This document shows, piece by piece, positions 1-7,453 of a stretch of DNA of 8,956 nucleotides (positions are counted from its first letter, which is position 1; each line of letters starts with the position of its first letter). This DNA comes from Wenzhouxiangella sp. (GTDB lineage Bacteria > Pseudomonadota > Gammaproteobacteria > Xanthomonadales > Wenzhouxiangellaceae): positions 1 to 8,956 of the forward strand of contig JAASTB010000071.1 in the NCBI GenBank assembly GCA_021767625.1. Reading direction: 5' to 3'. Below the pieces are notes generated by a model. The model saw only the letters and a list, made by a program, of their open reading frames with translations, was not told where the DNA came from and made no database searches. The position numbers and the translations under genes are program-made.

Positions 1-354
1 AACCTTCTGGCCGCGCGGATCGCCCTCAACCCCACCTTGCGCCTGGCGCAGTACAGCTGGCCGGTTCACGAAATCGCGCCGGAGCAGCGCCCCGAACGGC
101 CGCTTGAACAGCCCTTGATCCTTGCGGCCTGGCGCAAGATCGACGATCGCCTCGGCTTCATGAAGCTCAATGCCGTCACCGCAAGACTTCTGGAGCTCAT
201 CGACCGGCAGCCCGAGCTGACCGGGCGTTCGGTACTGGAGAACATCGCCGAAGAGATGCATGCGCCGGATCCGGCGGTCATCGTGCGTTCCGGAGCGACC
301 ATGCTCGAGCGCCTGCGCGACCGGGGGATCGTGCTCGGCACCCTGCCTCAGTAG
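1..354 (+). CDS. HvfC-like (DUF2063 family) RiPP maturation protein, C-terminal part
   Basis: Partial gene whose 5' end lies left of the window; 117 residues are visible. The segment around residues 10-23 (NPTLRLAQYSWPVHEIAP), the later FMKLNAVTARLLELI and the C-terminal winged-helix-like tail match what I remember of the C-terminal domain of HvfC/DUF2063 proteins (also seen in the NGO1945 structure family). HvfC-type proteins accompany an MNIO enzyme (HvfB, DUF692) and a small cysteine-bearing precursor peptide (HvfA/BufA), and are thought to present the precursor to the enzyme for a metal-related modification. The TTG at 37 is only an internal codon, because the similarity continues to base 1. 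The gene ends in TAG and overlaps the stop of the convergent gumN gene by 7 nt. Family assignment is from pattern recognition of a short tail; the partner genes are not visible. Confidence 0.72.
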   Translation, partial: NLLAARIALNPTLRLAQYSWPVHEIAPEQRPERPLEQPLILAAWRKIDDRLGFMKLNAVTARLLELIDRQPELTGRSVLENIAEEMHAPDPAVIVRSGATMLERLRDRGIVLGTLPQ

Positions 355-1244
355 ATCTCCTCGACCTTCCAGCCGCGGTCCCGCAGCAGGGCGACCAACC
401 CGTCGGGCCCGTGCAGGTGCAGCGCACCGACGGCGATGATCAGTCCGCCTTCGTCCAACCAGGATTCCGCCCGCTCGAGCATTCGGCGATTGCGGGCCTC
501 GAGTCCCTGCTCGTCGAAATAGCGCACGATGTGCTCTTCCAGGCCGGCCATCTGCTCGTCGGCCACCGCATCGAGCCGGTCGAGGTCGCCGTCCACGTAG
601 GCCGACACGAGTTCGTCGAAGACCGCCTCGTAGGCGTCGTGATCGTCAACCGTCGCCCGAATCAGGCTGACCTGGTCGTCGAGCGGCATGCCGGCAAGGA
701 AATCGACCTGCTCGTCGACGGTTTCCAGCGCGACGACGTCCAGACCCGCACCCTGCGCGCGGTAGGAGAGCATCAGGTCCATGTACATACCGGTCTCGGG
801 CGGCCGGGTCGCCAGGGTCAGGGCGACGGCCCATGGCTTCATGCGGTTGACGGCCGGCTCCGTCATTCCGTATTTGTCGGTGAGCACGCTCACGACCCGA
901 TCATGAAGCGCCGGCTCCAGCACCTCGTCGAGGGATTGTTCGCTCGAGACCATCGCCTGCCGCAGCCGATCGAGCATGCCCGCGTCCGGCACCAGCTCCA
1001 GCGCGATCCGGTCGGCACGGGTCAGCGCATCCACCAGCGGGGTCGGCCATTCCAGGAGACGCGGATCCTCGCTGTGCATGGTGCCCAGCAACCAGTTCTG
1101 TCGTCCGGCCTCGTCGGTGACCGACCAGAAAACCGCCGCGGAGGCCAGGCCCGGCAGCAGCACCAGCGCGAACAGGACGCCGCGGGCCCACGAACGTCGG
1201 TGGTCAAACCGGTGACGGTGCATTATCCTGCTTCTTTTGCCCAT
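348..1244 (-). CDS. TraB/GumN family protein, exported
   Basis: A 298-residue protein from the 1244 start. A basic N-terminus is followed by a hydrophobic stretch (about residues 20-33) and an ASA-AV signal peptidase I site after residue 36, so it is probably secreted to the periplasm or lipid-anchored elsewhere; no lipobox cysteine is seen. The mature part has the two signatures of the TraB/PrgY/GumN superfamily: GTMH at 54-57 with Glu83 (ALELVPDAG) following, and GALH at 273-276 near the C-terminus. Related eukaryotic Tiki proteins are metal-dependent proteases with these residues; the bacterial GumN-like members have no settled function. Start is uncertain: an in-frame ATG at 1223 (MHRHRF, preceded by AGGA) would shorten the n-region by seven residues and still leave a good signal peptide. 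It diverges from rnt with 11 to 32 nt between start codons. Confidence 0.85.
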   Translation of the reverse strand: MGKRSRIMHRHRFDHRRSWARGVLFALVLLPGLASAAVFWSVTDEAGRQNWLLGTMHSEDPRLLEWPTPLVDALTRADRIALELVPDAGMLDRLRQAMVSSEQSLDEVLEPALHDRVVSVLTDKYGMTEPAVNRMKPWAVALTLATRPPETGMYMDLMLSYRAQGAGLDVVALETVDEQVDFLAGMPLDDQVSLIRATVDDHDAYEAVFDELVSAYVDGDLDRLDAVADEQMAGLEEHIVRYFDEQGLEARNRRMLERAESWLDEGGLIIAVGALHLHGPDGLVALLRDRGWKVEEIY

Positions 1245-1255
1245 TCGCGTTCTTC

Positions 1256-1876
1256 ATGCCTTCAATCGTCAACCGTTTCCGCGGTTTTCAGCCCGTGGTC
1301 GTCGATGTCGAAACCGGCGGCTTCAATGCCCGCACCGACGCCCTGCTCGAACTGGCCATGTGCATCATCGAAATGGACCCTGACGGCTGGCTGTCCCCGG
1401 GCGAAGTCATGATGCAGCATATCAAGCCCTTCGAGGGCGCGAACATCGAAGAGGCCGCGCTGGAATTCAACGGCATCCGTCCGGATCACCCGCTCCGCCC
1501 CGCGGTGACCGAACGCGAAGCCCTGAAACACCTGTTTCTGCCGGTTCGCCAGAGCCTGCGCGAGACCGGCTGCAAGCGCGCCGTCCTGGTCGGCCACAAC
1601 GCGCATTTCGATCTCGGCTTTCTCAACGCGGCCGTGGAGCGCACGAACTACAAGCGCAATCCCTTTCATCCGTTCAGCTGCTTCGACACGGCCACGCTCG
1701 GCGGCCTGGCCTACGGACAGACGGTACTGGCCCGGGCGGTCAGCGCGGCGGGACTCGACTGGGACAAGAGCCGCGCCCACTCGGCCGCATACGACACCGA
1801 ACGCACGGCCGCACTGTTCTGCAATATCGTCAACCGCTGGCGCCACCTCGAGGAAATCGAGGAAGACAGCGGCTGA
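1256..1876 (+). CDS. rnt: Ribonuclease T
   Basis: A 206-residue DEDDh 3'-5' exoribonuclease, cytoplasmic and dimeric in E. coli, which trims tRNA CCA ends and matures the 3' ends of 23S and 5S rRNA and other stable RNAs. The catalytic set is intact: Asp17 and Glu19 in DVETGGF, Asp119 in GHNAHFDLGF, His175 and Asp180 in HSAAYDTERTA. These sit a constant six residues before the E. coli residues (D23, E25, D125, H181, D186), which supports the chosen start; E. coli RNase T is slightly longer at both ends. The NRFRGF segment carries the arginines of the nucleic-acid-binding patch, and RNPFHPF is a family-typical stretch. No convincing Shine-Dalgarno lies before the ATG. sodB follows 92 nt downstream on the same strand. 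Confidence 0.96.
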   Translation: MPSIVNRFRGFQPVVVDVETGGFNARTDALLELAMCIIEMDPDGWLSPGEVMMQHIKPFEGANIEEAALEFNGIRPDHPLRPAVTEREALKHLFLPVRQSLRETGCKRAVLVGHNAHFDLGFLNAAVERTNYKRNPFHPFSCFDTATLGGLAYGQTVLARAVSAAGLDWDKSRAHSAAYDTERTAALFCNIVNRWRHLEEIEEDSG

Positions 1877-1893
1877 TCCGAAATCCCGAGGTT

Positions 1894-1924
1894 TTGCACG
1901 CCCTTGAAACGAAGGGTTTATCAT
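1894..1924 (+). promoter_or_regulatory. Putative sodB promoter with a small palindrome in the spacer
   Basis: In the 92-nt gap between rnt and sodB there is TTGCAC at 1894-1899 and TATCAT at 1919-1924, which differ little from the sigma-70 -35 and -10 consensus but are 19 nt apart (a TTTATC reading at 1917-1922 gives 17 nt). Between them lies the inverted repeat CCCTT-gaaacg-AAGGG (1901-1916). It could be an operator or, with the following TTTAT, a weak hairpin terminator for rnt. The match is by eye; the long spacer keeps confidence low. Confidence 0.4.
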
Positions 1925-1955
1925 TCCCATCTAGTTTCTTACATCCGCACGCAAT

Positions 1956-1960
1956 GGAGG
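1956..1960 (+). promoter_or_regulatory. Shine-Dalgarno sequence of sodB
   Basis: GGAGG eight nt upstream of the ATG at 1969. It decides the start: another in-frame ATG at 1954 overlaps this motif and would add five residues (MEDRT) not found at the N-terminus of FeSODs. Confidence 0.85.
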
Positions 1961-1968
1961 ACCGCACA

Positions 1969-2550
1969 ATGGCTTTTGAGCTTCCCGACCTGCCCTACGC
2001 GATGGATGCCCTGGCGCCGAACATTTCCCGCGAAACGCTGGAATACCATTACGGCAAGCATCATCAGACCTACGTCAACACGCTCAACGACATGATCGAC
2101 GGCACCGAGTTCGCCGACATGGATCTCGAGGACATCGTGCGCAAGTCCTCCGGCCCGATGTTCAACAACGCCGGCCAGATCTGGAACCACAACCTGTACT
2201 GGCGCTGCATGTCGCCCGACAGCGGCAAGGAGCCGGAAGGCAAGCTGGGCGAACTGATCCAGCGCGACTTCGGCGACTACAACCGTTTCGTCGACGAATT
2301 CACGCAGGCCTGCGTCAAGCGCTTCGGCTCGGGCTGGGGCTGGCTGGTGCAGACGCCGGACGGCAAGCTGGAGGTCACCTCCACGCCCAATGCCGAAAAC
2401 CCCCTGCTGAGCGACAGCACCGCCCTGCTGGGCTGCGACGTGTGGGAACACGCCTACTACATCGACTACCGCAACGCGCGACCGAAGTACGTCGAGGCGT
2501 TCCTGGAGATCGTCGACTGGGACTTCGTCGCTTCCCGACTCAAGGGCTGA
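1969..2550 (+). CDS. sodB: Superoxide dismutase, iron type
   Basis: A 193-residue protein, the same length as E. coli SodB. It converts superoxide to O2 and H2O2 in the cytoplasm. The four metal ligands fall at the family positions: His27 (EYHYGKHH), His74 (WNHN), Asp157 and His161 (DVWEHAYYIDY). Gln70 in NNAGQIWNH supplies the active-site glutamine from the first domain, which is the FeSOD arrangement; MnSODs have glycine here and take the glutamine from the C-terminal domain. The ending YIDYRNARPKYVEAF is near-identical to enterobacterial SodB. The gene has its own SD and a hairpin after the stop, so it is probably monocistronic. Nothing in the sequence is clearly a Fur box. Metal preference is read from the glutamine position and could still be cambialistic. 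Confidence 0.96.
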   Translation: MAFELPDLPYAMDALAPNISRETLEYHYGKHHQTYVNTLNDMIDGTEFADMDLEDIVRKSSGPMFNNAGQIWNHNLYWRCMSPDSGKEPEGKLGELIQRDFGDYNRFVDEFTQACVKRFGSGWGWLVQTPDGKLEVTSTPNAENPLLSDSTALLGCDVWEHAYYIDYRNARPKYVEAFLEIVDWDFVASRLKG

Positions 2551-2568
2551 ACGACGCGCCCCGCACTC

Positions 2569-2603
2569 CGACCGGCGGCGCCCGTACGCCGCCGGTCGAC
2601 TTT
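2569..2603 (+). terminator. Hairpin downstream of sodB, probable transcription terminator
   Basis: A perfect 12-bp GC-rich stem (2569-2580 pairing with 2587-2598; left arm CGACCGGCGGCG) with a 6-nt loop, starting 18 nt after the sodB stop. It is followed by only a short run of three T, so termination may be imperfect, or the hairpin may act as a 3' end stabiliser. It sits between sodB and the argD promoter, where a terminator would be expected. Confidence 0.72.
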
Positions 2604-2609
2604 CAGCGG

Positions 2610-2615
2610 TAGAAT
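2610..2615 (+). promoter_or_regulatory. -10 element of the argD operon
   Basis: TAGAAT, one mismatch from TATAAT, lying 30 nt before the argD ATG and just after the sodB hairpin. A start of transcription near 2622 would leave a leader of about 24 nt. No -35 hexamer is recognisable at the right distance, because that position is occupied by the right arm of the hairpin. Confidence 0.5.
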
Positions 2616-2645
2616 GGCCGCTCTTTCCAATCCCCGACGGGTGTG

Positions 2646-3817
2646 ATGACGCATCTGTTCAACACCTATGCGCGCATGCCGGTGCGCATCGTTCAAGGCG
2701 AAGGCGCGTGGCTGATCGACGATCAGGGACGGCGCCATCTCGACGCCATCTCCGGCATCGGCGTGTGCAGCCTGGGCCATGCCCATCCCAAGCTGGCCGA
2801 CGCCATCGCAGACCAGGCGCACAAACTCATCCACACCGCCAACATCGTCGAACTTCCGCTGCAGGAGCAGCTCGGCGAGGCCCTGTCCGAAATCAGCGGC
2901 CTGGAACGCGCCTTCATCGCCAACTCCGGCGCCGAGGCCATAGAGTGCGCCCTCAAGCTCTCGCGTCTGCACGCCCATGAAAAGGGCGTGGAGCGGCCCG
3001 CCGTGCTGGTCGCCGAACACGGCTTCCACGGTCGCACGCTGGCGGGCATCAGCGCCTCGGGCAACCCGGCCATCCAGTCGGGTTACGCGCCGCTGGTCGA
3101 CGGCTTCGTGCGCGTGCCCTTCGGCGACACGGCCGCGGCCGAACGCGCCCTGGCCGAAAATCCGGATATCGTCGCCGTGCTGGTCGAATCGGTGCAGGGC
3201 GAAGGCGGCGTGCACATCCCGCCCGACGACTATCTGCCGGGACTGCGGAGAGCCTGCGACGAGCACGGCGCCCTGCTGATGCTCGACGAGATCCAGAGCG
3301 GCATGAACCGCACCGGACGCTGGTTCGCCTTCCAGCACCATGCCGGACTGACACCCGATGTCGTGACCGCCGCCAAGGCGCTCGGCAACGGCGTCCCCGT
3401 CGCCGCCTGCCTGGCACGGGAGGAAGTGGCCGCGCTGATGAAACCCGGCAGCCACGGCACGACCTTCGGCGGCAATCCGCTGGCCTGCCGCGCCGCGCTG
3501 ACCGTCATCGAAGTCATGCGCGAGGAACGCATCGGCGAGCGGGCTACTCGAGCCGGCCGACGTCTCGTCGACCGGTTGCGAGAAGGGCTGGAAGGCCTCG
3601 CGCCGGTGCGCGAAATTCGCGGCCGCGGAATGATGGTGGGCATCGAGCTCGATCGCGATTGCGCCGAGCTGAAATCCGATGCCCTCGAAGCCGGCGTGAT
3701 CATCAACGTCACCCGCGGGCGGACCGTTCGCCTGCTCCCGCCCCTGATCGTCGGCGACGATGAGATCGACCGCATTGCCGAGGTCGTCGTCGGCAGCATT
3801 CGCAAGCGGTACTGCCC

Positions 3818-3821
<4 letters not shown>
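2646..3821 (+). CDS. argD: Acetylornithine aminotransferase (class III, PLP-dependent)
   Basis: A 391-residue fold-type I aminotransferase. It transfers the amino group of glutamate to N-acetylglutamate semialdehyde in arginine synthesis; in some bacteria the same enzyme also serves the succinyl-diaminopimelate step of lysine synthesis. The N-terminus (MTHLFNTYARMPV, then GEGAWLIDDQGRRHLD) is the ArgD signature. NSGAEAIECALKLSR is the phosphate-binding region, Asp214 in LDEIQSGMNRTG contacts the pyridine nitrogen, and Lys244 in AAKALGNGVP is the Schiff-base lysine. The C-terminus (INVTRGRTVRLLPPL) also fits ArgD rather than GABA or ornithine aminotransferases. The ATG at 2646 is preferred over the adjoining GTG at 2643. 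No other arg gene is visible; the next gene overlaps by ATGA at 3818-3821, so translation is probably coupled to an ABC ATPase. Confidence 0.92.
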
Positions 3822-4877
<1,056 letters not shown>

Positions 4878-4888
<11 letters not shown>

Positions 4889-5441
4889 GCCTTCGCTGAA
4901 TCCCGCGCTTTTCGTCGTCTGCCTGGGCGGCGGCGCTGCCGGCAGTAACGTCGAGCTGCACGACGTGGTTTTCGCCGTGGGTACCGACCTCGAATCCACG
5001 CACGAGCAACTGCTCGACCAGTGGTTCGGCCTGCCCGACGGCCTGCACGTCGATGCCTGGGCGCGCGTCGAGCAGGTCCCGGGCTACCGGGTTCGCCTGA
5101 CGCGGGAAGCCCCGCAGAACGACATGCGACTGTATTTCGTCAACATCGGCGGCTATGCGCCGGGCGAGCTGTGGGAGCGGCACGCCTATGCCCTCTACCC
5201 CGCTCGCTCGCCGGCCGAAGTCAAGGCACGCGCCAGGAAGGAACTGCTGGTGGGCCGCGAATCGGTCCACCGCGACGATCTCTACGACATCGATGATGTG
5301 CTCGAGGTACGGCCGGGCGGGAACTGGCACGTAGCCCTGGAGGCCGACCCGAAGGCCGGCGAGCCGGAAGTCACCAACGGCTACTTCCCGATTCCGCGCC
5401 GCACGATCGCCGAATGGCGTTCACGCGGCACGAAAGGATGA
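4878..5441 (+). CDS. DUF1543 domain protein with two tandem copies
   Basis: A 187-residue, probably cytoplasmic protein of the uncharacterised DUF1543 family (no signal peptide or membrane segment). The family signature LFVVCLGG...NVELHDVVFAVG is at 11-35 and LYFVNIGGYAPGELWERH at 85-102. The two halves align at a constant 74-residue offset: L11/L85, V14/V88, G17/G91, G18/G92, A20/A94, G22/G96, E26/E100, H28/H102, H57/H131, D59/D133 and V67/V141 are identical. The protein is therefore an internal duplication, with an ExH and an HxD in each half. The ATG lies inside the 3' end of the ABC ATPase gene (11-nt overlap) without a clear SD, which suggests translational coupling. It ends 7 nt from the stop of convergent purK. 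Function unknown. Confidence 0.85.
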
Positions 5442-5448
5442 CAGACGC

Positions 5449-6573
5449 TCAGATCGAGACGAGCTTCTCGAGCAGGCGGTCGAGCGGCTCCGGCAGGTCT
5501 TCCTTCAACTCCAGCGCCACCGGCACCAGCGCCGGCCAGGTCTCGGCCAGCAGCGTGGCGTGACCCACCTTGCGGCCCGGCCGCGACTGCTTGCCGTAGT
5601 CGTGCCAGTGCAGGTCGGGTACTTTCAGTAGCGCGTCCGTCTGCGGCATCGCCCCGATCCAGTTGAACATCAGGGCCGGCGCGCGCAGCGCGGTGGCGCC
5701 CAGCGGCAGGTCGCAAACCGCCCGGATATGGTTCTCGAACTGCGAGCACACCGCGCCCTCGATGGTCCAGTGGGCGGAATTGTGGACTCTCGGCGCGAAT
5801 TCGTTGCCCAGGATCCGGTCGCCCGCCACGAACAGCTCCAGGGTCAGGCAGCCGACGTAATCCAGGTGTTCGGCCAGTAGTCGCCCGCAGGCCTCGGCGC
5901 GTTCGCGCAGGCCCGCATCCACATTGGCGGGGGCAGCCGCCAGCCTCAGCATGCCGTCGGCATGCACGGTGCGGGAAAGCGGATAGCAGCGCATTTCGCC
6001 TTCGGCATTGCGGACCACCGAAATGGCGCACTCGAAATCGAAGTCGACCCAGCCTTCGAGAATCAGGTCGTGGTCTCCGAGCTCGGCCCAGGCCGGCTCC
6101 AGGTCCTCGGGCGTGCGCAGCAGGTACTGTCCCTTGCCGTCGTAGCCCATGCGCCGCGTCTTGAGCAAGGCCGGATAGCCAATGCGGTCCAGCGCCTCGA
6201 GCAGGTCGGTGCGCCCCGAGACCGGCGCGAAGGGCGCAACCTCGATGTCGAGGGACTCGAACAGGCGTTTTTCGGTCAGGCGGTCCTGGGCCGCGGCAAA
6301 CGCGTTGGCCGCCGGACGCACGGGGTGCCCGGCATCTGCCAGGCGCTCGAGCACGGTCGCGGGGACGTTTTCGAAATCGCAGGTGATGCGGTCGCAGGCC
6401 GACAGCCGATCGAGCGCGCCTTCGTCCTCCCAGTCGGCGACGACCAGTTCTCCCAGCCGGCCGGCGCAGGCGTCGGCCTTGGGATCGAGAAAGACGAACT
6501 CGCAGCCCAGCGGGATGCCCGCCTGGGCCATCATTCGCGCCAGCTGTCCGCCGCCGAGGATGCCGACCTTCAT
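5449..6573 (-). CDS. purK: N5-carboxyaminoimidazole ribonucleotide synthase
   Basis: A 374-residue ATP-grasp enzyme that uses ATP and bicarbonate to turn AIR into N5-CAIR in de novo purine synthesis. The start MKVGILGGGQLARMM is the PurK N-terminus (glycine-rich loop of the pre-ATP-grasp fold). CDFENVP, the ATP-grasp lysine region KTRRMGYDGKGQ and the metal/phosphate site NEFAPRVHNSAHWTIEGA follow in order. In that last motif the residue after Ser is Ala267, where many PurKs have Gly. The reading frame happens to stay open upstream through purE, but homology starts at the ATG 6571-6573, which overlaps the purE stop by 4 nt (ATGA on the - strand). Slightly longer than E. coli PurK. Confidence 0.95.
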   Translation of the reverse strand: MKVGILGGGQLARMMAQAGIPLGCEFVFLDPKADACAGRLGELVVADWEDEGALDRLSACDRITCDFENVPATVLERLADAGHPVRPAANAFAAAQDRLTEKRLFESLDIEVAPFAPVSGRTDLLEALDRIGYPALLKTRRMGYDGKGQYLLRTPEDLEPAWAELGDHDLILEGWVDFDFECAISVVRNAEGEMRCYPLSRTVHADGMLRLAAAPANVDAGLRERAEACGRLLAEHLDYVGCLTLELFVAGDRILGNEFAPRVHNSAHWTIEGAVCSQFENHIRAVCDLPLGATALRAPALMFNWIGAMPQTDALLKVPDLHWHDYGKQSRPGRKVGHATLLAETWPALVPVALELKEDLPEPLDRLLEKLVSI

Positions 6574-7067
6574 GACTGGCGGGGATCGGTGGCCGCCATC
6601 ACCGCGTCGGATTGGTTCCGGCGCCACTGGCGGTAGCGCTCGCGGATCTCGGGGTGGGACTGGCCGACCATCGAGGCGGCCAGCAGGCCGGCATTGATCG
6701 CCCCCGCCTTGCCGATGGCCAGGGTGCCCACGGGCACGCCGCCGGGCATCTGCGCGATCGACAGCAGGGAGTCGAGCCCGTTGAGCGTGCGCGATTGCAC
6801 CGGCACGCCGAGGACGGGCAGCACGGTCTTGGCCGCGACCATGCCCGGCAGGTGGGCCGCACCGCCCGCGCCGGCGATGATCACCTCGAGGCCGCGCTCT
6901 TCGGCGGTTTCGGCATACTCGAACATGGCATCCGGTGTGCGGTGCGCGGAGACGACCTTGACCTCGTGAGGGACTTCCAGGGCCTCGAGCACTTCGGCGG
7001 CGTGGGACATCGTCTCCCAGTCGCTCTTCGAACCCATGATGATGCCGATCAGGGGGGCTTGGGCCAT
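6570..7067 (-). CDS. purE: N5-carboxyaminoimidazole ribonucleotide mutase
   Basis: A 165-residue class I PurE that moves the carboxyl group of N5-CAIR to C4, giving CAIR. GSKSDW (12-17), SAHRTP (40-45, with catalytic-region His42) and AGGAAHLPGM (67-76) are the substrate-loop motifs; the pairing with purK in one operon fits the N5-CAIR route rather than the class II AIR carboxylase. First gene of the purEK operon. A GGAGG (positions 7077-7081 on this strand) lies 9 nt before the ATG. Confidence 0.96.
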   Translation of the reverse strand: MAQAPLIGIIMGSKSDWETMSHAAEVLEALEVPHEVKVVSAHRTPDAMFEYAETAEERGLEVIIAGAGGAAHLPGMVAAKTVLPVLGVPVQSRTLNGLDSLLSIAQMPGGVPVGTLAIGKAGAINAGLLAASMVGQSHPEIRERYRQWRRNQSDAVMAATDPRQS

Positions 7068-7076
7068 GTGGCGGTG

Positions 7077-7081
7077 CCTCC
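7077..7081 (-). promoter_or_regulatory. Shine-Dalgarno sequence of purE
   Basis: GGAGG on the - strand, 9 nt upstream of the purE ATG. It fixes the start, since no other in-frame ATG nearby has such a site. Confidence 0.8.
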
Positions 7082-7100
7082 GCTTGAGGGAAAACAGGGA

Positions 7101-7129
7101 ATACTAGCAGCGCCGCCTCCCCGAGTAAA
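7101..7129 (-). promoter_or_regulatory. Putative purEK promoter
   Basis: On the - strand TTTACT (7124-7129) and TAGTAT (7101-7106) are separated by exactly 17 nt, each with four matches to the sigma-70 consensus. The expected transcript start near 7094 leaves a leader of about 27 nt containing the SD. A GCGTTTAC sequence just upstream resembles half of a PUR box, but no second half is present, so PurR control is not supported. Confidence 0.5.
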
Positions 7130-7157
7130 CGCGCTTCCAGCCTTTGCGCAGAGCGGC

Positions 7158-7163
7158 TACAAT
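7158..7163 (+). promoter_or_regulatory. -10 element of the Trm112-like gene (leaderless start)
   Basis: TACAAT, one mismatch from consensus, ends 7 nt before the ATG at 7171. Transcription would therefore begin at or within a base or two of the start codon. No SD is present between element and ATG, which agrees with a leaderless mRNA. No good -35 hexamer is seen. Confidence 0.5.
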
Positions 7164-7170
7164 CACCGGC

Positions 7171-7440
7171 ATGGCTATCGCTGACCCCCTTCTCGACATT
7201 CTCTGCTGCCCGGTGAGCCACCAGCCGCTAAGGCCGCTGGAAAAAAGCCGGCTGAAGAAGCTCGCCGATCGCATCGCCCAAGGCGGCGTCCAGTACGTCG
7301 ATCACAGCCCGGTGGAGGAAAAGCCGCGCGAGGCGCTGATCACCCGCGACGACAAGGTCGTCTACCTGGTCGTCGACGGCATTCCGGTCCTGCTGCCCGA
7401 CCGCGGGATCGGCACCGCGCAGTTCACCGACCCCATCTGA
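7171..7440 (+). CDS. Trm112-like (YcaR/UPF0434-related) small protein, long variant
   Basis: An 89-residue cytoplasmic protein. The ends match the Trm112 family: LLDILCCPVSHQPLRPL at 7-23 and VVYLVVDGIPVLLPD at about 65-79. The middle (about 24-60) is a charged insertion absent from the roughly 60-residue YcaR type. Of the classic zinc-binding cysteines only one CP-motif Cys (Cys13, next to Cys12) remains: the second is Ser16, and the later cysteine before DGIPVLL is missing, so a structural zinc site is unlikely. Similar long forms ending in GIGTAQF-like sequence occur, as I recall, in Xanthomonadales. Trm112 proteins in eukaryotes and archaea activate methyltransferases; the bacterial role is unsettled. 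It diverges from purE and converges on the photolyase gene with a 13-nt gap. Confidence 0.85.
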   Translation: MAIADPLLDILCCPVSHQPLRPLEKSRLKKLADRIAQGGVQYVDHSPVEEKPREALITRDDKVVYLVVDGIPVLLPDRGIGTAQFTDPI

Positions 7441-7453
7441 GCGAGGCGCTCGG

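Noticed and set aside
411..1412. A 333-codon + strand frame across gumN and the start of rnt
   Set aside because: Shadow of gumN, whose - strand product has a signal peptide and both GxxH motifs.
7124..7135. Possible PurR operator near the purE promoter
   Set aside because: Only one half-site-like GCGTTTAC is present; the palindromic partner is missing.
6574..7221. Upstream extension of the purK frame through purE, suggesting a fusion
   Set aside because: The extension has low-complexity Arg/Gly/Ala-rich sequence without homology; purE occupies another frame with full motifs, and purK has its own ATG at 6573.
7437..7453. Small hairpin between the Trm112-like gene and the photolyase gene (GAGCG-agg-CGCTC)
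   Set aside because: Only 5 bp of perfect stem with a 3-nt loop and no T-run on either strand; too weak to call a terminator.
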